From Herbaspirillum rhizosphaerae_A (GTDB lineage: Bacteria; Pseudomonadota; Gammaproteobacteria; Burkholderiales; Burkholderiaceae_D): a stretch of 64,000 nt of DNA. Location of the stretch: positions 1 through 64,000 of the forward strand of contig NZ_JAQQFR010000003.1 in NCBI RefSeq assembly GCF_046025915.1, in the 5' to 3' direction. The notes below the pieces were generated by a model. The model was not told the origin of the DNA, did not search any database, and was given only the letters and a program-made list of their open reading frames with translations. Made by a program: the position numbers and the translations under genes. Below, piece by piece: positions 8,436-17,609 of the stretch. How positions within the stretch are numbered: the first letter of the stretch is position 1; each line of letters starts with the position of its first letter.

Positions 8436-11400
8436 ATGACTACACCGCAATTCGTTCATCTTCGACTCCATTCCGAGTATTCCATCGTTGACGGCTTGGT
8501 CCGCATCGACGATGTTGTCAAAGCAGCAGCAAAAGACGGCCAGGCGGCCCTCGCGATCACCGACCTGGCGAACTTGTTCGGCATGGTCAAGTTCTACAAG
8601 GGCGCACGCGGCAAGGGCGTCAAGCCTATCGCCGGCTGTGATGTTTGGATCAGCAATGACGATGATCGGGATAAGCCGTCGCGCTTGCTGTTGCTGGTCA
8701 AAAGCCATCACGGCTATTTGCAGCTGTGCGACCTGCTCAGCAAAGCCTGGCTCACCAACCTGCATCGCGGCCGCGCCGAGATCCGTCCCGAATGGCTGGA
8801 ACAACTGCGCCACGAAGAAGGCGGTAACGGCCTGATCGCCTTGTCCGGCGCCCATTTTGGGGATGTCGGCATCGCCATCGAAAACGGCAATGTGGCAGCG
8901 GCCGAACGCTGCGCGCAACGCTGGAGCGATTATTTTCCCGGTGCGTTTTACGTGGAGATCCAACGCGCCAATCAGCCCAACATGGACATCCAGGTGCGCC
9001 AGTCGGTCGCCTTGGCGGCGCGTCTTGGCTTGCCGGTGGTGGCGACGCATCCGATCCAGTTTCTGTCGCAGGAAGAATTCGTCGCGCATGAAGCGCGTAC
9101 TTGTATCGCCGAAGGCGAAATTCTGGCTAACGCGCGCCGTGTACGCCGTTTCAACGACCAGCAGAATTTCAAATCCCAGGCTGAGATGGCAGAGCTGTTC
9201 GCCGATTTGCCGGGAGCCGTACAAAACACGATCGAAATTGCCAAACGCTGCAACCTGACGCTGACGCTCGGTAAGCCGCAGTTGCCGAACTTCCCGACAC
9301 CGGACGGCATGACCATCGACGATTTTCTTGTCGCCGAAACCAAGGTCGGCCTGGAAGCACGTCTCAAGCATTTGTTCCCGGACGAAGCGCGGCGCGAGAA
9401 GGAGCGTCCTCGTTACGAGGCGCGCCTGAAGTTCGAGAACGACACCATCATCAAGATGAAATTCCCGGGCTACTTCCTGATCGTGGCGGACTTTATCCAG
9501 TGGGCCAAGAATAATGGCGTACCGGTCGGGCCGGGCCGGGGTTCTGGCGCGGGTTCACTGGTGGCGTATTCGCTGTCGATTACCGACTTGGATCCGCTGC
9601 AATACAACCTGCTGTTTGAGCGCTTCCTCAATCCTGAGCGGGTTTCCATGCCCGACTTCGATATTGACTTTTGCCAGGAAGGCCGCGACCGCGTTATTCA
9701 GTACGTGAAGGACCGCTACGGCAAGGAGGCGGTCTCACAGATCGCCACCTTCGGTACCATGGCGGCCAAGGGCGCGGTGCGCGACGTCGGCCGCGTGCTT
9801 GATCTGGGCTACAACTTCTGCGACGGCATTTCCAAACTGATCCCGTTCAAGCCGGGCAAACTGGTGACCCTGGCCGACGCCATCGAAGAAGAGCCGCTGC
9901 TCAAAGAGCGGCTGGAAAACGAAGACGAAGTGAAACAGCTGATGGGCCTGGCCCAGCAGGTCGAAGGCATCGCCCGTAACATCGGCATGCACGCCGGGGG
10001 CGTGTTGATTGCCCCGGGCAAGCTGACCGATTTTTGTCCGCTGTACACGCAGGGCGGCGACGCCGGCGTGGTATCGCAGTACGATAAAGACGACGTCGAA
10101 GCCGTCGGCCTGGTGAAGTTCGACTTTTTGGGTCTGACCACGTTGACCATCCTTGATCGTGCCGTGCGTTACATCAAGCAGCTCGATCCGAACATGGCTG
10201 ATTTCGATCTGGCCAAGCTGCCGCTGACCGACCGCGCCTCATACGACTTGCTGACCAAGGCCAAAACGGTCGCCGTATTCCAGCTTGAAAGCCGCGGCAT
10301 GCAAGGCATGCTGAAAGATGCGCGTCCCGACCGCTTCGAAGACATCATTGCGCTGGTGGCGCTGTATCGCCCGGGTCCTATGGACCTGATCCCGGACTTC
10401 TGCAAACGTAAGCACGGTGAAAAGTTCGACTATCCCGATCCGCGTACCGAAGGCATTCTGTCCGAAACCTACGGCATCATGGTGTATCAGGAGCAGGTGA
10501 TGCAGATGGCGCAGGTCGTCGGCGGCTACTCGCTCGGCGGCGCTGACTTGCTGCGCCGCGCGATGGGTAAGAAGAAGGCCGAAGAGATGGCGGAACACCG
10601 CAATATCTTCCGCGAAGGTGCTGCGAAGGATGGTTTGTCGCAAGAAAAAGCCGACGAAATTTTCGACTTGATGGAAAAGTTCGCGGGCTACGGCTTCAAC
10701 AAGTCACACGCCGCCGCCTACGCGCTGCTGTCGTATCACACCGCCTACCTCAAGGCCCATCACCCCGCAGCGTTCATGGCAGCCAACTTGTCGCTCGCCA
10801 TGGACGACACCGAAAAGATCAAGATCCTGGTCGAAGATGCGCTCGATGTCTGCGGCCTGGGTTTGCTGCCACCCGATATCAACCTGTCGGACTACCGTTT
10901 TACGCCGGTCGGCGAGCCGGGCAAGAAGGCCATGCAGATCCGCTACGGTCTCGGCGCGGTCAAGGGTTCCGGCCAGAGCGCGATCGAAGCCATCATCGCC
11001 GCACGCCAGGAAGGCGGTGCGTTCAAGGACTTGTTCGATTTTGCCAAACGCGTCGACAAGCGCCAGATCAACCGCCGTACCGTCGACTCGCTGATCCGCG
11101 CCGGCGCCTTTGATTGCTTCGGTGTCGATCGTGCGATTCTTCAGGCATCCGTTGGCCTGGCATGGGAAAACGCCGAGCAATTGGAGGCATCCGCCAATCA
11201 GGTCAGCCTGTTCGGCGGCGACGACAGTGATCTCGAAACACCGCTCGAGTATGTTGAAGTGCGTCCCTGGACCGACAAGCAGCGCCTCACCGAAGAGAAG
11301 ACCGCCCTTGGTTTCTATCTATCCGGCCATCTGTTCGACGCGTACGAGAAAGAAGTACGCCAGTTCGTGCGCACCAAGATTTCCAGCCTTGAGCCATCAC

Positions 11401-11897
11401 GCGACCCGCGTTCGCTGGCCGGCATCATCACAGGCATCCGCGTACAGATGACCCAGCGTGGCAAGCTGCTGATCGTTTCACTCGACGATGGCAGCGGTAC
11501 CGTTGATGTCACCGTCTATGGCGAACTGGCCGAACCGAACAAGGCTTTCTTCAAGGAAGACGAACTGCTGATCGTACAGGGCAAGGTATCGGAAGACCGC
11601 TTCAACGGTGGCTTGCGCATCTCCGCCGAGAAGGTCATGGACATCGGCGCTGCACGGATTCAATACGGACAGCGCGTCGTGGTGTCTCTGAACAAGAGTA
11701 TTGATCCGGCGTATCTGCGCGATACCTTGTCAACATACCGTCAGGAGCAGGGATTACCCTTCGTCATGAAATATGTGCAGTCAGGTGTTGGTTGCGAAGT
11801 CATGCTGGGGGATGCTTGGCGCGTGGTGCCGAGTGATGGATTGCAGAGCTCGCTGAAAGAATCGTTCGGGCAAGAGTCTGTGGTTGTCGAGTATTAG
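8436..11897 (+). CDS. dnaE: DNA polymerase III alpha subunit
   Basis: The 1153-residue replicative polymerase catalytic subunit, at the usual length for the DnaE1 type. The N-terminal PHP domain opens with HLRLHSEYSIVDG. The catalytic aspartates are visible as PDFDIDF (D409, D411) and KFDFLGL (D563). A tandem helix-hairpin-helix region (about 830-900) precedes an OB-fold domain (about 985-1070, from LAGIITGIRVQMTQRGK) and the C-terminal tau-binding region. The start ATG lacks a strong ribosome binding site. The O-antigen ligase-like gene follows after 15 bases, so read-through from dnaE into the LPS genes is likely. Confidence 0.97.
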   Translation: MTTPQFVHLRLHSEYSIVDGLVRIDDVVKAAAKDGQAALAITDLANLFGMVKFYKGARGKGVKPIAGCDVWISNDDDRDKPSRLLLLVKSHHGYLQLCDLLSKAWLTNLHRGRAEIRPEWLEQLRHEEGGNGLIALSGAHFGDVGIAIENGNVAAAERCAQRWSDYFPGAFYVEIQRANQPNMDIQVRQSVALAARLGLPVVATHPIQFLSQEEFVAHEARTCIAEGEILANARRVRRFNDQQNFKSQAEMAELFADLPGAVQNTIEIAKRCNLTLTLGKPQLPNFPTPDGMTIDDFLVAETKVGLEARLKHLFPDEARREKERPRYEARLKFENDTIIKMKFPGYFLIVADFIQWAKNNGVPVGPGRGSGAGSLVAYSLSITDLDPLQYNLLFERFLNPERVSMPDFDIDFCQEGRDRVIQYVKDRYGKEAVSQIATFGTMAAKGAVRDVGRVLDLGYNFCDGISKLIPFKPGKLVTLADAIEEEPLLKERLENEDEVKQLMGLAQQVEGIARNIGMHAGGVLIAPGKLTDFCPLYTQGGDAGVVSQYDKDDVEAVGLVKFDFLGLTTLTILDRAVRYIKQLDPNMADFDLAKLPLTDRASYDLLTKAKTVAVFQLESRGMQGMLKDARPDRFEDIIALVALYRPGPMDLIPDFCKRKHGEKFDYPDPRTEGILSETYGIMVYQEQVMQMAQVVGGYSLGGADLLRRAMGKKKAEEMAEHRNIFREGAAKDGLSQEKADEIFDLMEKFAGYGFNKSHAAAYALLSYHTAYLKAHHPAAFMAANLSLAMDDTEKIKILVEDALDVCGLGLLPPDINLSDYRFTPVGEPGKKAMQIRYGLGAVKGSGQSAIEAIIAARQEGGAFKDLFDFAKRVDKRQINRRTVDSLIRAGAFDCFGVDRAILQASVGLAWENAEQLEASANQVSLFGGDDSDLETPLEYVEVRPWTDKQRLTEEKTALGFYLSGHLFDAYEKEVRQFVRTKISSLEPSRDPRSLAGIITGIRVQMTQRGKLLIVSLDDGSGTVDVTVYGELAEPNKAFFKEDELLIVQGKVSEDRFNGGLRISAEKVMDIGAARIQYGQRVVVSLNKSIDPAYLRDTLSTYRQEQGLPFVMKYVQSGVGCEVMLGDAWRVVPSDGLQSSLKESFGQESVVVEY

Positions 11898-11912
11898 TAA
11901 AGAAATAAAAAT

Positions 11913-13178
11913 ATGAAACGTGTTTCGATGTGCACTCTGTTGGCCTGGACTTCTTTTTTTCTTTTTTTCCTATTGTCTTTAGTCATTGGAAAGATAGCAA
12001 ATCCGTCCTATTACCTCTTGGCTGTCGTGGGGATCGCGTATGCCATTGGTGCTGTCCGGAAAAAAGAAGTGGGTATCCTGCGCGTTTGGCTGGAATACCG
12101 CTGGGTTCATATTTCTGCATTGGGCATGGTATTGGCAATCCTTGTGCACGAGATCGCAGAAAATAATATTCGAGCCCGTTCTTATGATGTTCCATCGCAT
12201 GTCGCATTGCTTGGCTTGTTGACGTTGGGCGGCCTTTCCATGTCAACCAGGCAAATCAAGCACTTGCGCTGGGCATTCTTGATCGGGCCGGTGATCGCAA
12301 CGCTGATGTTGGCCTCAGCAACGAACGGCGGCGCAGAGCGTCTACAGCCAGTCGACTTTATTTCTATCATTGCATTTTCCCAGCTCACTCTGTTGCTATC
12401 GATTTTTGCCGTATTCTCTATCGTTTGGATCGATAAAAAGAACGTGCTGACAACGATTCTTCATGGATTGACGGGCTTGGTCGGGCTTTACAGCATTTAT
12501 ATTTCGCAGACACGCGGGGCCTGGATCGCCGCTCCTGTCTTCGTCGTTCTGTTATGTATCGTCTTCTCCAAGAATACCTATTCGGTCAAGGCGATATTTC
12601 GGGCATCCATCCTGATCATCTTGCTGGTAGCGGCGTTTAGCACTACGTCTATCGTGCACAAGCGCGTGCATGAGGCCGCCGACGATATTCATCAATATGT
12701 CACAGGGCAGAACAAAGATACTTCAGTGGGGACGCGCTTTCAATTGTGGAAAGTGTCTTGGCTCATGTTTGCAGAGAATCCGGTTTTCGGTGTCGGCGGT
12801 GATAAGTTTGTCGATACCCTGATGGCGAACGCAGCGCGCGGTGTCATCACTGACAAGGCAACCATGTACCCTCATTCGCACAATGAAGTATTGTTCAGCA
12901 TGGCTACCTATGGGATATTCGGCCTGATAGGCATTCTCGCCACTTATTTTGTTCCTTTGTATTATTTTATGAGAGATATGCGGCACACAGATCGAGAGGT
13001 TGTCGCCACGGCTGCCATGGGGACAGCCGTGTGTCTTGGTTATTTTGTTTTTGGTCTGGTTGACGTCATGTTCATGTGGCGCATATGCGATACGTTTTAT
13101 GCAATGAGCATTGCATTTTGTCTGTCATTCATCATTAAAAAGAAATATGAGTTGCGACAGCTCGCGGCTGCGCACTGA
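11913..13178 (+). CDS. O-antigen ligase / polymerase family membrane protein
   Basis: A 421-residue polytopic membrane protein with about ten to twelve hydrophobic segments and the Wzy_C/WaaL pattern: SQTRGAWIAAP near residue 190, a long periplasmic loop at about 230-330, and PHSHNEVLFSMATYGIFG near 312-329. WaaL ligases join O-antigen to lipid A-core in the periplasm; Wzy polymerases look alike and cannot be excluded. The placement beside core glycosyltransferases and msbA favours a ligase. The gene is visibly more AT-rich than dnaE or msbA, which suggests transfer. It is 15 bases after dnaE and 12 before the next gene. Confidence 0.85.
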   Translation: MKRVSMCTLLAWTSFFLFFLLSLVIGKIANPSYYLLAVVGIAYAIGAVRKKEVGILRVWLEYRWVHISALGMVLAILVHEIAENNIRARSYDVPSHVALLGLLTLGGLSMSTRQIKHLRWAFLIGPVIATLMLASATNGGAERLQPVDFISIIAFSQLTLLLSIFAVFSIVWIDKKNVLTTILHGLTGLVGLYSIYISQTRGAWIAAPVFVVLLCIVFSKNTYSVKAIFRASILIILLVAAFSTTSIVHKRVHEAADDIHQYVTGQNKDTSVGTRFQLWKVSWLMFAENPVFGVGGDKFVDTLMANAARGVITDKATMYPHSHNEVLFSMATYGIFGLIGILATYFVPLYYFMRDMRHTDREVVATAAMGTAVCLGYFVFGLVDVMFMWRICDTFYAMSIAFCLSFIIKKKYELRQLAAAH

Positions 13179-13190
13179 TCCGGTTTTCCT

Positions 13191-14336
13191 ATGAGCACTC
13201 AATTTGTACCTCCGGAGCTATTACAGAAAACGGATAAAGTCTTGTTCGTCGCGCATCTGGCGATTGGTGATTTCACCTACATGGAAGCCTGTTTCAAGGC
13301 TTTTCATCAAGCTTATCCCCATATTCAGATCGATATCTGGGTCGACGAAGTAAGGCGGACTTACGATTTCAGGCAATGGCAAGGTCTGAAAAAGTACTCG
13401 CTGTTCGACTGGCTGGACGCGGTGCCCTATTTCGGGACGATATACAAAGAAACCTATAGCCCGTTCGTTATGCTGCGCTCATTGTTGCGAGCCAGATCGC
13501 AGCAATATGCGCTGGTTGTGTCGTTTGGCCTGTCGCACCGGACGTTTTATGCGCGTCTGATCAGGTGGATCAGCGGCAATGGATTTCTCGCCGCTATTGA
13601 AAATCGTTACAAGCCTCCCCGGCGTTATCGCCCACCGAATATTTTTAAGCATTGGGTGTTTGCGCGACTGAATGCGCGTTTGCCAGAGCGTCCGAAAAAC
13701 GCGGAGCATGTCAGTGAAGTCTATGCTGGCTGGTTTCGACAGCTGTTTGGATTGGATATCAGCCATATTGACCGTTTTCCTAGTCTGGCCATTCCGACCG
13801 TCTGGAGTGATGATGCAACGCGTCGTTTGCAACAGTGGGGCATATCAGGAAAAGACCAGCGTCAGACGCGCTTAGTATTTGTCAATCCGGTTTCCAAGCA
13901 GGATGTACGATGCTGGACGGTGCAAAAAGCGTTGGAACTGATAGACGAAATGCGTAAGCTGGAGCAGTGGAGTGAAAGTGACTTCATCCTCAATACGGTT
14001 CCCGAGCAATGGGATGAAACCAAGGCCATCTTGGAATCCCATCCCTTGCGCTCGAAAGTACGCTTGTTCAGTGCCACCGATAATTTTTTCCAGTTGCCGG
14101 CAATACTCAGTCAGTGTGATTTAATTATCTCGGTCGAGACGGCGGTAATGCATCTTGCCAATGCGGTCGGAGTTCCCGTGATCGCCTTGATGCGACAGCA
14201 TACGCCCGAATGGATGCCGATCGACAAGAAAAACAGTCGGGTCGTCATGACTCTTGAATACGATGACTGTGTTCAGGATATTAGCCTGTCGCGCGTCATC
14301 GAAATCTTGCCCAATGCCGCCAATATGACATGGTAG
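13191..14336 (+). CDS. Glycosyltransferase family 9 (heptosyltransferase-like)
   Basis: A 381-residue GT9-type protein. The N-terminal LFVAHLAIGDFTYMEA is a variant of the family's GDxx loop, and the C-terminal LIISVETAVMHLANAVGVPV (about 322-341) is the nucleotide-sugar signature. It shares long collinear stretches with the minus-strand protein at 16465-17577 (for example WVDEVRRT near residue 50 and RQHTPEWMPID versus RQKNPEWVPID), so the two are paralogues within one LPS region. It probably transfers a sugar to the LPS core in the cytoplasm; donor and acceptor are unknown. It is cotranscribed with the ligase-like gene. Confidence 0.85.
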   Translation: MSTQFVPPELLQKTDKVLFVAHLAIGDFTYMEACFKAFHQAYPHIQIDIWVDEVRRTYDFRQWQGLKKYSLFDWLDAVPYFGTIYKETYSPFVMLRSLLRARSQQYALVVSFGLSHRTFYARLIRWISGNGFLAAIENRYKPPRRYRPPNIFKHWVFARLNARLPERPKNAEHVSEVYAGWFRQLFGLDISHIDRFPSLAIPTVWSDDATRRLQQWGISGKDQRQTRLVFVNPVSKQDVRCWTVQKALELIDEMRKLEQWSESDFILNTVPEQWDETKAILESHPLRSKVRLFSATDNFFQLPAILSQCDLIISVETAVMHLANAVGVPVIALMRQHTPEWMPIDKKNSRVVMTLEYDDCVQDISLSRVIEILPNAANMTW

Positions 14337-14359
14337 TCGGTACCTGATGTTCCTCTTGG

Positions 14360-15400
14360 TCAGGCGGTGATTCGGCGCTTTTCCTCAATCCAAGCCTGCA
14401 CGATCTCCATCACTGCTGCTGGCGTTATCGCCAGCATGCAGGCGCAAGTTATGTGACCTCGGTTGCGGCAAGCAGGGCATCCTTCCCCGCCTATGCTGAG
14501 ATTGCTGGTACGGGGGCCAAGTGCGGCCCAACGGCCCAGATGCATCGGACGTGCAGGTGGAAACAAGCCCAGTGTGCGCGTCCCCAGTGCTGCCGCCAGA
14601 TGTAACGGGCCGGTGCCGCTGGCGATGAGGCCATCGGCTTGATTGATGAAGCTGGTCAGCTGTGTGAGCGTTTGTGTGCCGCAGATGTTGCTCACGTTGG
14701 GTAAGGCTAGCAATTCACGGGCATGTTGCTGCAACCATTCTCCCTCTTTGGCGCTGCCGGTTAACCAGATGTGTACATCAGTTTGCTGGCGTAGCTCTTG
14801 CGCCACTGCGAGAAATGAGGTGATTGGCCATTCTCTGCCATGGCCGTTGGATTTTGTATGCAGAATCAGGTTGAAAGCGTGCGGTGCCAGCAGTGCGCTG
14901 CTGGCACCATCTTGTGGAACACTGAAATGATATAAGGCTGGTATCTGCGAGCGATCCGGTATTTCTGTCAGACCATACGGGCGCAGAAATTCGAAGTTGA
15001 TTTGCGCTTCGTGGTTGTCGGTCTGTCCCTTGCTGAAATACACCCGGCGGTTGCAGTAAAGGAGTTGATATATTTTCTGTCTGGCATTGGCGATGCGATG
15101 AGGGATACGAGCCCGGAAAGCCGCATTGACCAGCGGATGGTCCGGTTGCGCCAGAATCACCGTGTCGATATCAGATTGCTTCAGATAGCTGAATAGATCG
15201 TCTTTAATACTCTCGATTTCGACGACATCGTCGATGTCGTCGCAGTAGCGGACAACCTCAGCAGCATAAGCGCGGCAAAGCAGCGTTATTTTTACGCCTG
15301 GGTTGAGTTGCTTGAGCCGTGCGGCCATGGGCAGCGTCAGGATAATGTCGCCGATGTTGTCCTGGCGGCTGATGAGGACGTGCTTGCTAGTGATAGGCAT
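14360..15400 (-). CDS. Glycosyltransferase family 9 (ADP-heptose:LPS heptosyltransferase-like)
   Basis: 346 residues with the clear heptosyltransferase start HVLISRQDNIGDIILTLPMA (residues 7-26) and C-terminal GLIASGTGPLHLAAALGTRT with FPPARPMH. A cysteine-rich stretch near the end (GCPACRNRGHITCACM) is seen in some heptosyltransferases of this class. It is unlike the two paralogous GT9 proteins of this region and closer to classic WaaC/WaaF-type enzymes. It is the last gene of the minus-strand run msbA-GT9-GT8-GT9, and it converges with the 13191 gene across 23 bases. Confidence 0.85.
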   Translation of the reverse strand: MPITSKHVLISRQDNIGDIILTLPMAARLKQLNPGVKITLLCRAYAAEVVRYCDDIDDVVEIESIKDDLFSYLKQSDIDTVILAQPDHPLVNAAFRARIPHRIANARQKIYQLLYCNRRVYFSKGQTDNHEAQINFEFLRPYGLTEIPDRSQIPALYHFSVPQDGASSALLAPHAFNLILHTKSNGHGREWPITSFLAVAQELRQQTDVHIWLTGSAKEGEWLQQHARELLALPNVSNICGTQTLTQLTSFINQADGLIASGTGPLHLAAALGTRTLGLFPPARPMHLGRWAALGPRTSNLSIGGEGCPACRNRGHITCACMLAITPAAVMEIVQAWIEEKRRITA

Positions 15401-15445
15401 AACTATTGGTAGAAAAATCGATTGCTATTGACACGTGCGCTGCGC

Positions 15446-16468
15446 TTATTTCGCGGCGCGCTTGCGCAGATAACGGATGTACCACTTCAGGCTTTCCAGC
15501 GGTCGTCCCTGGCGATACATGAAGCGCGAGTGCATGCGCATTTCCTTGGTGTTCTTTGGCTCGGGATCAAGCGGCATATCCGACCACGGTGATAGAGACA
15601 AATACTTGCGGAACATGTGGCGCGCATCGTGTCCGCTCCAGTCGGTCCATGGCTTGACGGCGCCGGCGAAGTGAATGAAGACCGCCTTGCCGACCGGCCG
15701 CATGGCGAATTTATTCACGTTCAGATCATGAATCAGGTCGTAGAGGTAATTCCAGCGCGGCGAGATATAGCGGGCGCGGCCATTGAGCACGATATTGAGT
15801 GCATCCTGATCGTTGAAGCGCATGTCGGTCTTGCTGTCGAGCAGCGCGTCCAGCGTCTGCTGCGTGATGTCTTCACTGATCCATTTTGCGATATTGATGA
15901 AAATCACGCCGCCGTTGAAGTATTGATTGTGCTTCAGGCCCAGTGCGGCAACGCGACGTTGCAACGTGACCGGCGCATCCGGCACCACCACCGCGATGTC
16001 CAGGCTGATGTCCATGTCGACCAGTTCGTCGAGCTTGTTGACACACAGGATGTCCGCGTCCAGATACAAGACACGGTCAGTTTGTCCCTTGAGCACAGTC
16101 GGGATCACCAAGCGTGTGAAGATGGACAGCGAGTAGTGCGAATGGCCGAGGAAGTGCGAAAACTGCGTGAACGACGCCAGATCGAGCAGATGTAATTGCG
16201 TGCTGACCGCATACATGTCTTCCAGCTTTTTCAGGCGACGCTGATGGTCTTCCGTTACCTCAAACGCCAGCACGTGAAACGTGAAATGCTGGCCGGGATT
16301 GTTGTCGATAATGGAGGCAATCGTGCCGCCCATCGCGCGGAAGTAGTTATTGTCCACGCAAAAGGCGATGTGGAAGGATGGTTTGCCGTTGCTGCCGATG
16401 GCAGGTGCGACGGCTTGCGTTGTTTGCATTGCTTGCAGATCCACGGGTTGATTCACTGGTTCATTCAT
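15446..16468 (-). CDS. Glycosyltransferase family 8 (LPS galactosyl/glucosyltransferase-like)
   Basis: 340 residues from the ATG at 16468. That start is chosen because it overlaps the upstream GT9 stop as ATGA (16465-16468), a translational-coupling arrangement; an in-frame extension to 16570 would run through the GT9 coding region. GT8 marks are IAFCVDNNYFRAMGGTIASI near the N-terminus, the metal-binding DxD in YLDADILCVNKLDE, FNGGVIFINI, and NDQDALNIV, with the C-terminal HFAGAVKPW. The fold is the retaining, UDP-sugar-using WaaO/RfaJ-like type, active on the LPS core at the cytoplasmic face. The exact sugar is unknown. Confidence 0.88.
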   Translation of the reverse strand: MNEPVNQPVDLQAMQTTQAVAPAIGSNGKPSFHIAFCVDNNYFRAMGGTIASIIDNNPGQHFTFHVLAFEVTEDHQRRLKKLEDMYAVSTQLHLLDLASFTQFSHFLGHSHYSLSIFTRLVIPTVLKGQTDRVLYLDADILCVNKLDELVDMDISLDIAVVVPDAPVTLQRRVAALGLKHNQYFNGGVIFINIAKWISEDITQQTLDALLDSKTDMRFNDQDALNIVLNGRARYISPRWNYLYDLIHDLNVNKFAMRPVGKAVFIHFAGAVKPWTDWSGHDARHMFRKYLSLSPWSDMPLDPEPKNTKEMRMHSRFMYRQGRPLESLKWYIRYLRKRAAK

Positions 16469-17577
16469 TGCATGGCTTTCATGACTTGTTCGACGCTGAC
16501 GGCCTTGACCCAATCGCCGCGGCTTGGGGCTGTAATGACGGTGCTGTTGGCGCGGTCGATCGGGACCCACTCCGGATTCTTCTGACGCATCAGCGCAATC
16601 ACAGGTACGTGCACGGCGTTAGCCAGATGCATCACGGCGGTTTCCACCGAGATGATGAGGTCACATCGTTCCAGGATCGCCGGCAGCTGGAAGAAGTTTT
16701 CTTCCGCGCTGAACAATTCCGTGCGTTCCAGCTTATAGCTGCTGATGACTTGTCGTGCATGCGCCAGTTCCTGCGGCACGGCATTGACGATGAAACAGCT
16801 GTCGCGCCATTTGTCCTGCTTCTTCATGGCGATGATCAGCTCGGCGACATGCTCCAGCGGCCAGCAGCGTTTCTTGGTTTTGGCATAAGGATTGATGAAT
16901 ATCAGCTTTCCCTGATTGCCTTCGGTATTCCTGAAACCCCACGCTGCCAGTTTCTCTTGCGCATACTGTTGCCATTGCGGCGGGATGTCGACAAAGGGAA
17001 AACGTTCGGCCGCATCAACTTCCAGTCCGCTGAGCTGATGGAACCAGTGCGCGTAGACATCGCTGATGTGCTGTGGATTGCTGCGGTCGACGGTATAAGG
17101 TGGAATCGATGCGTTCAGCTTGCGATACGCCAGCTGATGATGCGGCTGGTAAAACTTCACGCGCTTCTTCATGCCGATGACCAATCCGTCAGGGCTGATG
17201 CTGCGCGCCAGAGCTGCATACAGATGCGGGCGCAAAGTCGCGAGCGAGACGACGATGGGGTAATGCTCCTGCTGCGCTTCCTTAATCGATTCCTGATACA
17301 GCGCAGGGCTGTAGGTACGGGTATAGATCTTGTTGAAGAACGGGCAGGCGGCGACCCAGTCGTACAGCGAATATTTTTGCAGATGCTTCCATTGCGATTC
17401 GTCGCTGGTGCGGCGCACTTCATCCACCCACAAGTCGACCTGCACATGCGGATTGGCGTTTTTGAAGGCCTGGAAGAAATTCTGCAGGTAGGTGAAATCG
17501 CCCAGCGCCAGATGGGCGATGAACAGGATCTTGTCCGACTTTTTCAGTAACTCTGTAGGAATGAGTGTCTGGGGCAT
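16465..17577 (-). CDS. Glycosyltransferase family 9 (heptosyltransferase-like), paralogue of the 13191 gene
   Basis: 370 residues from ATG 17577. That start is chosen because it aligns with the start of the paralogue at 13191 and has GGAAG upstream at good spacing; a TTG further up (17613) overlaps the msbA stop. It carries ILFIAHLALGDFTYLQ at the N-terminus and LIISVETAVMHLANAVHVPV near the C-terminus, the GT9 nucleotide-sugar signature. It lies between msbA and the GT8 gene, and the overlap with GT8 is four bases. It is predicted to extend the LPS inner or outer core. Confidence 0.87.
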   Translation of the reverse strand: MPQTLIPTELLKKSDKILFIAHLALGDFTYLQNFFQAFKNANPHVQVDLWVDEVRRTSDESQWKHLQKYSLYDWVAACPFFNKIYTRTYSPALYQESIKEAQQEHYPIVVSLATLRPHLYAALARSISPDGLVIGMKKRVKFYQPHHQLAYRKLNASIPPYTVDRSNPQHISDVYAHWFHQLSGLEVDAAERFPFVDIPPQWQQYAQEKLAAWGFRNTEGNQGKLIFINPYAKTKKRCWPLEHVAELIIAMKKQDKWRDSCFIVNAVPQELAHARQVISSYKLERTELFSAEENFFQLPAILERCDLIISVETAVMHLANAVHVPVIALMRQKNPEWVPIDRANSTVITAPSRGDWVKAVSVEQVMKAMQ

Positions 17578-17609
17578 GGTTGAGTATTCTTCCTGATACT
17601 TCGCTATCG

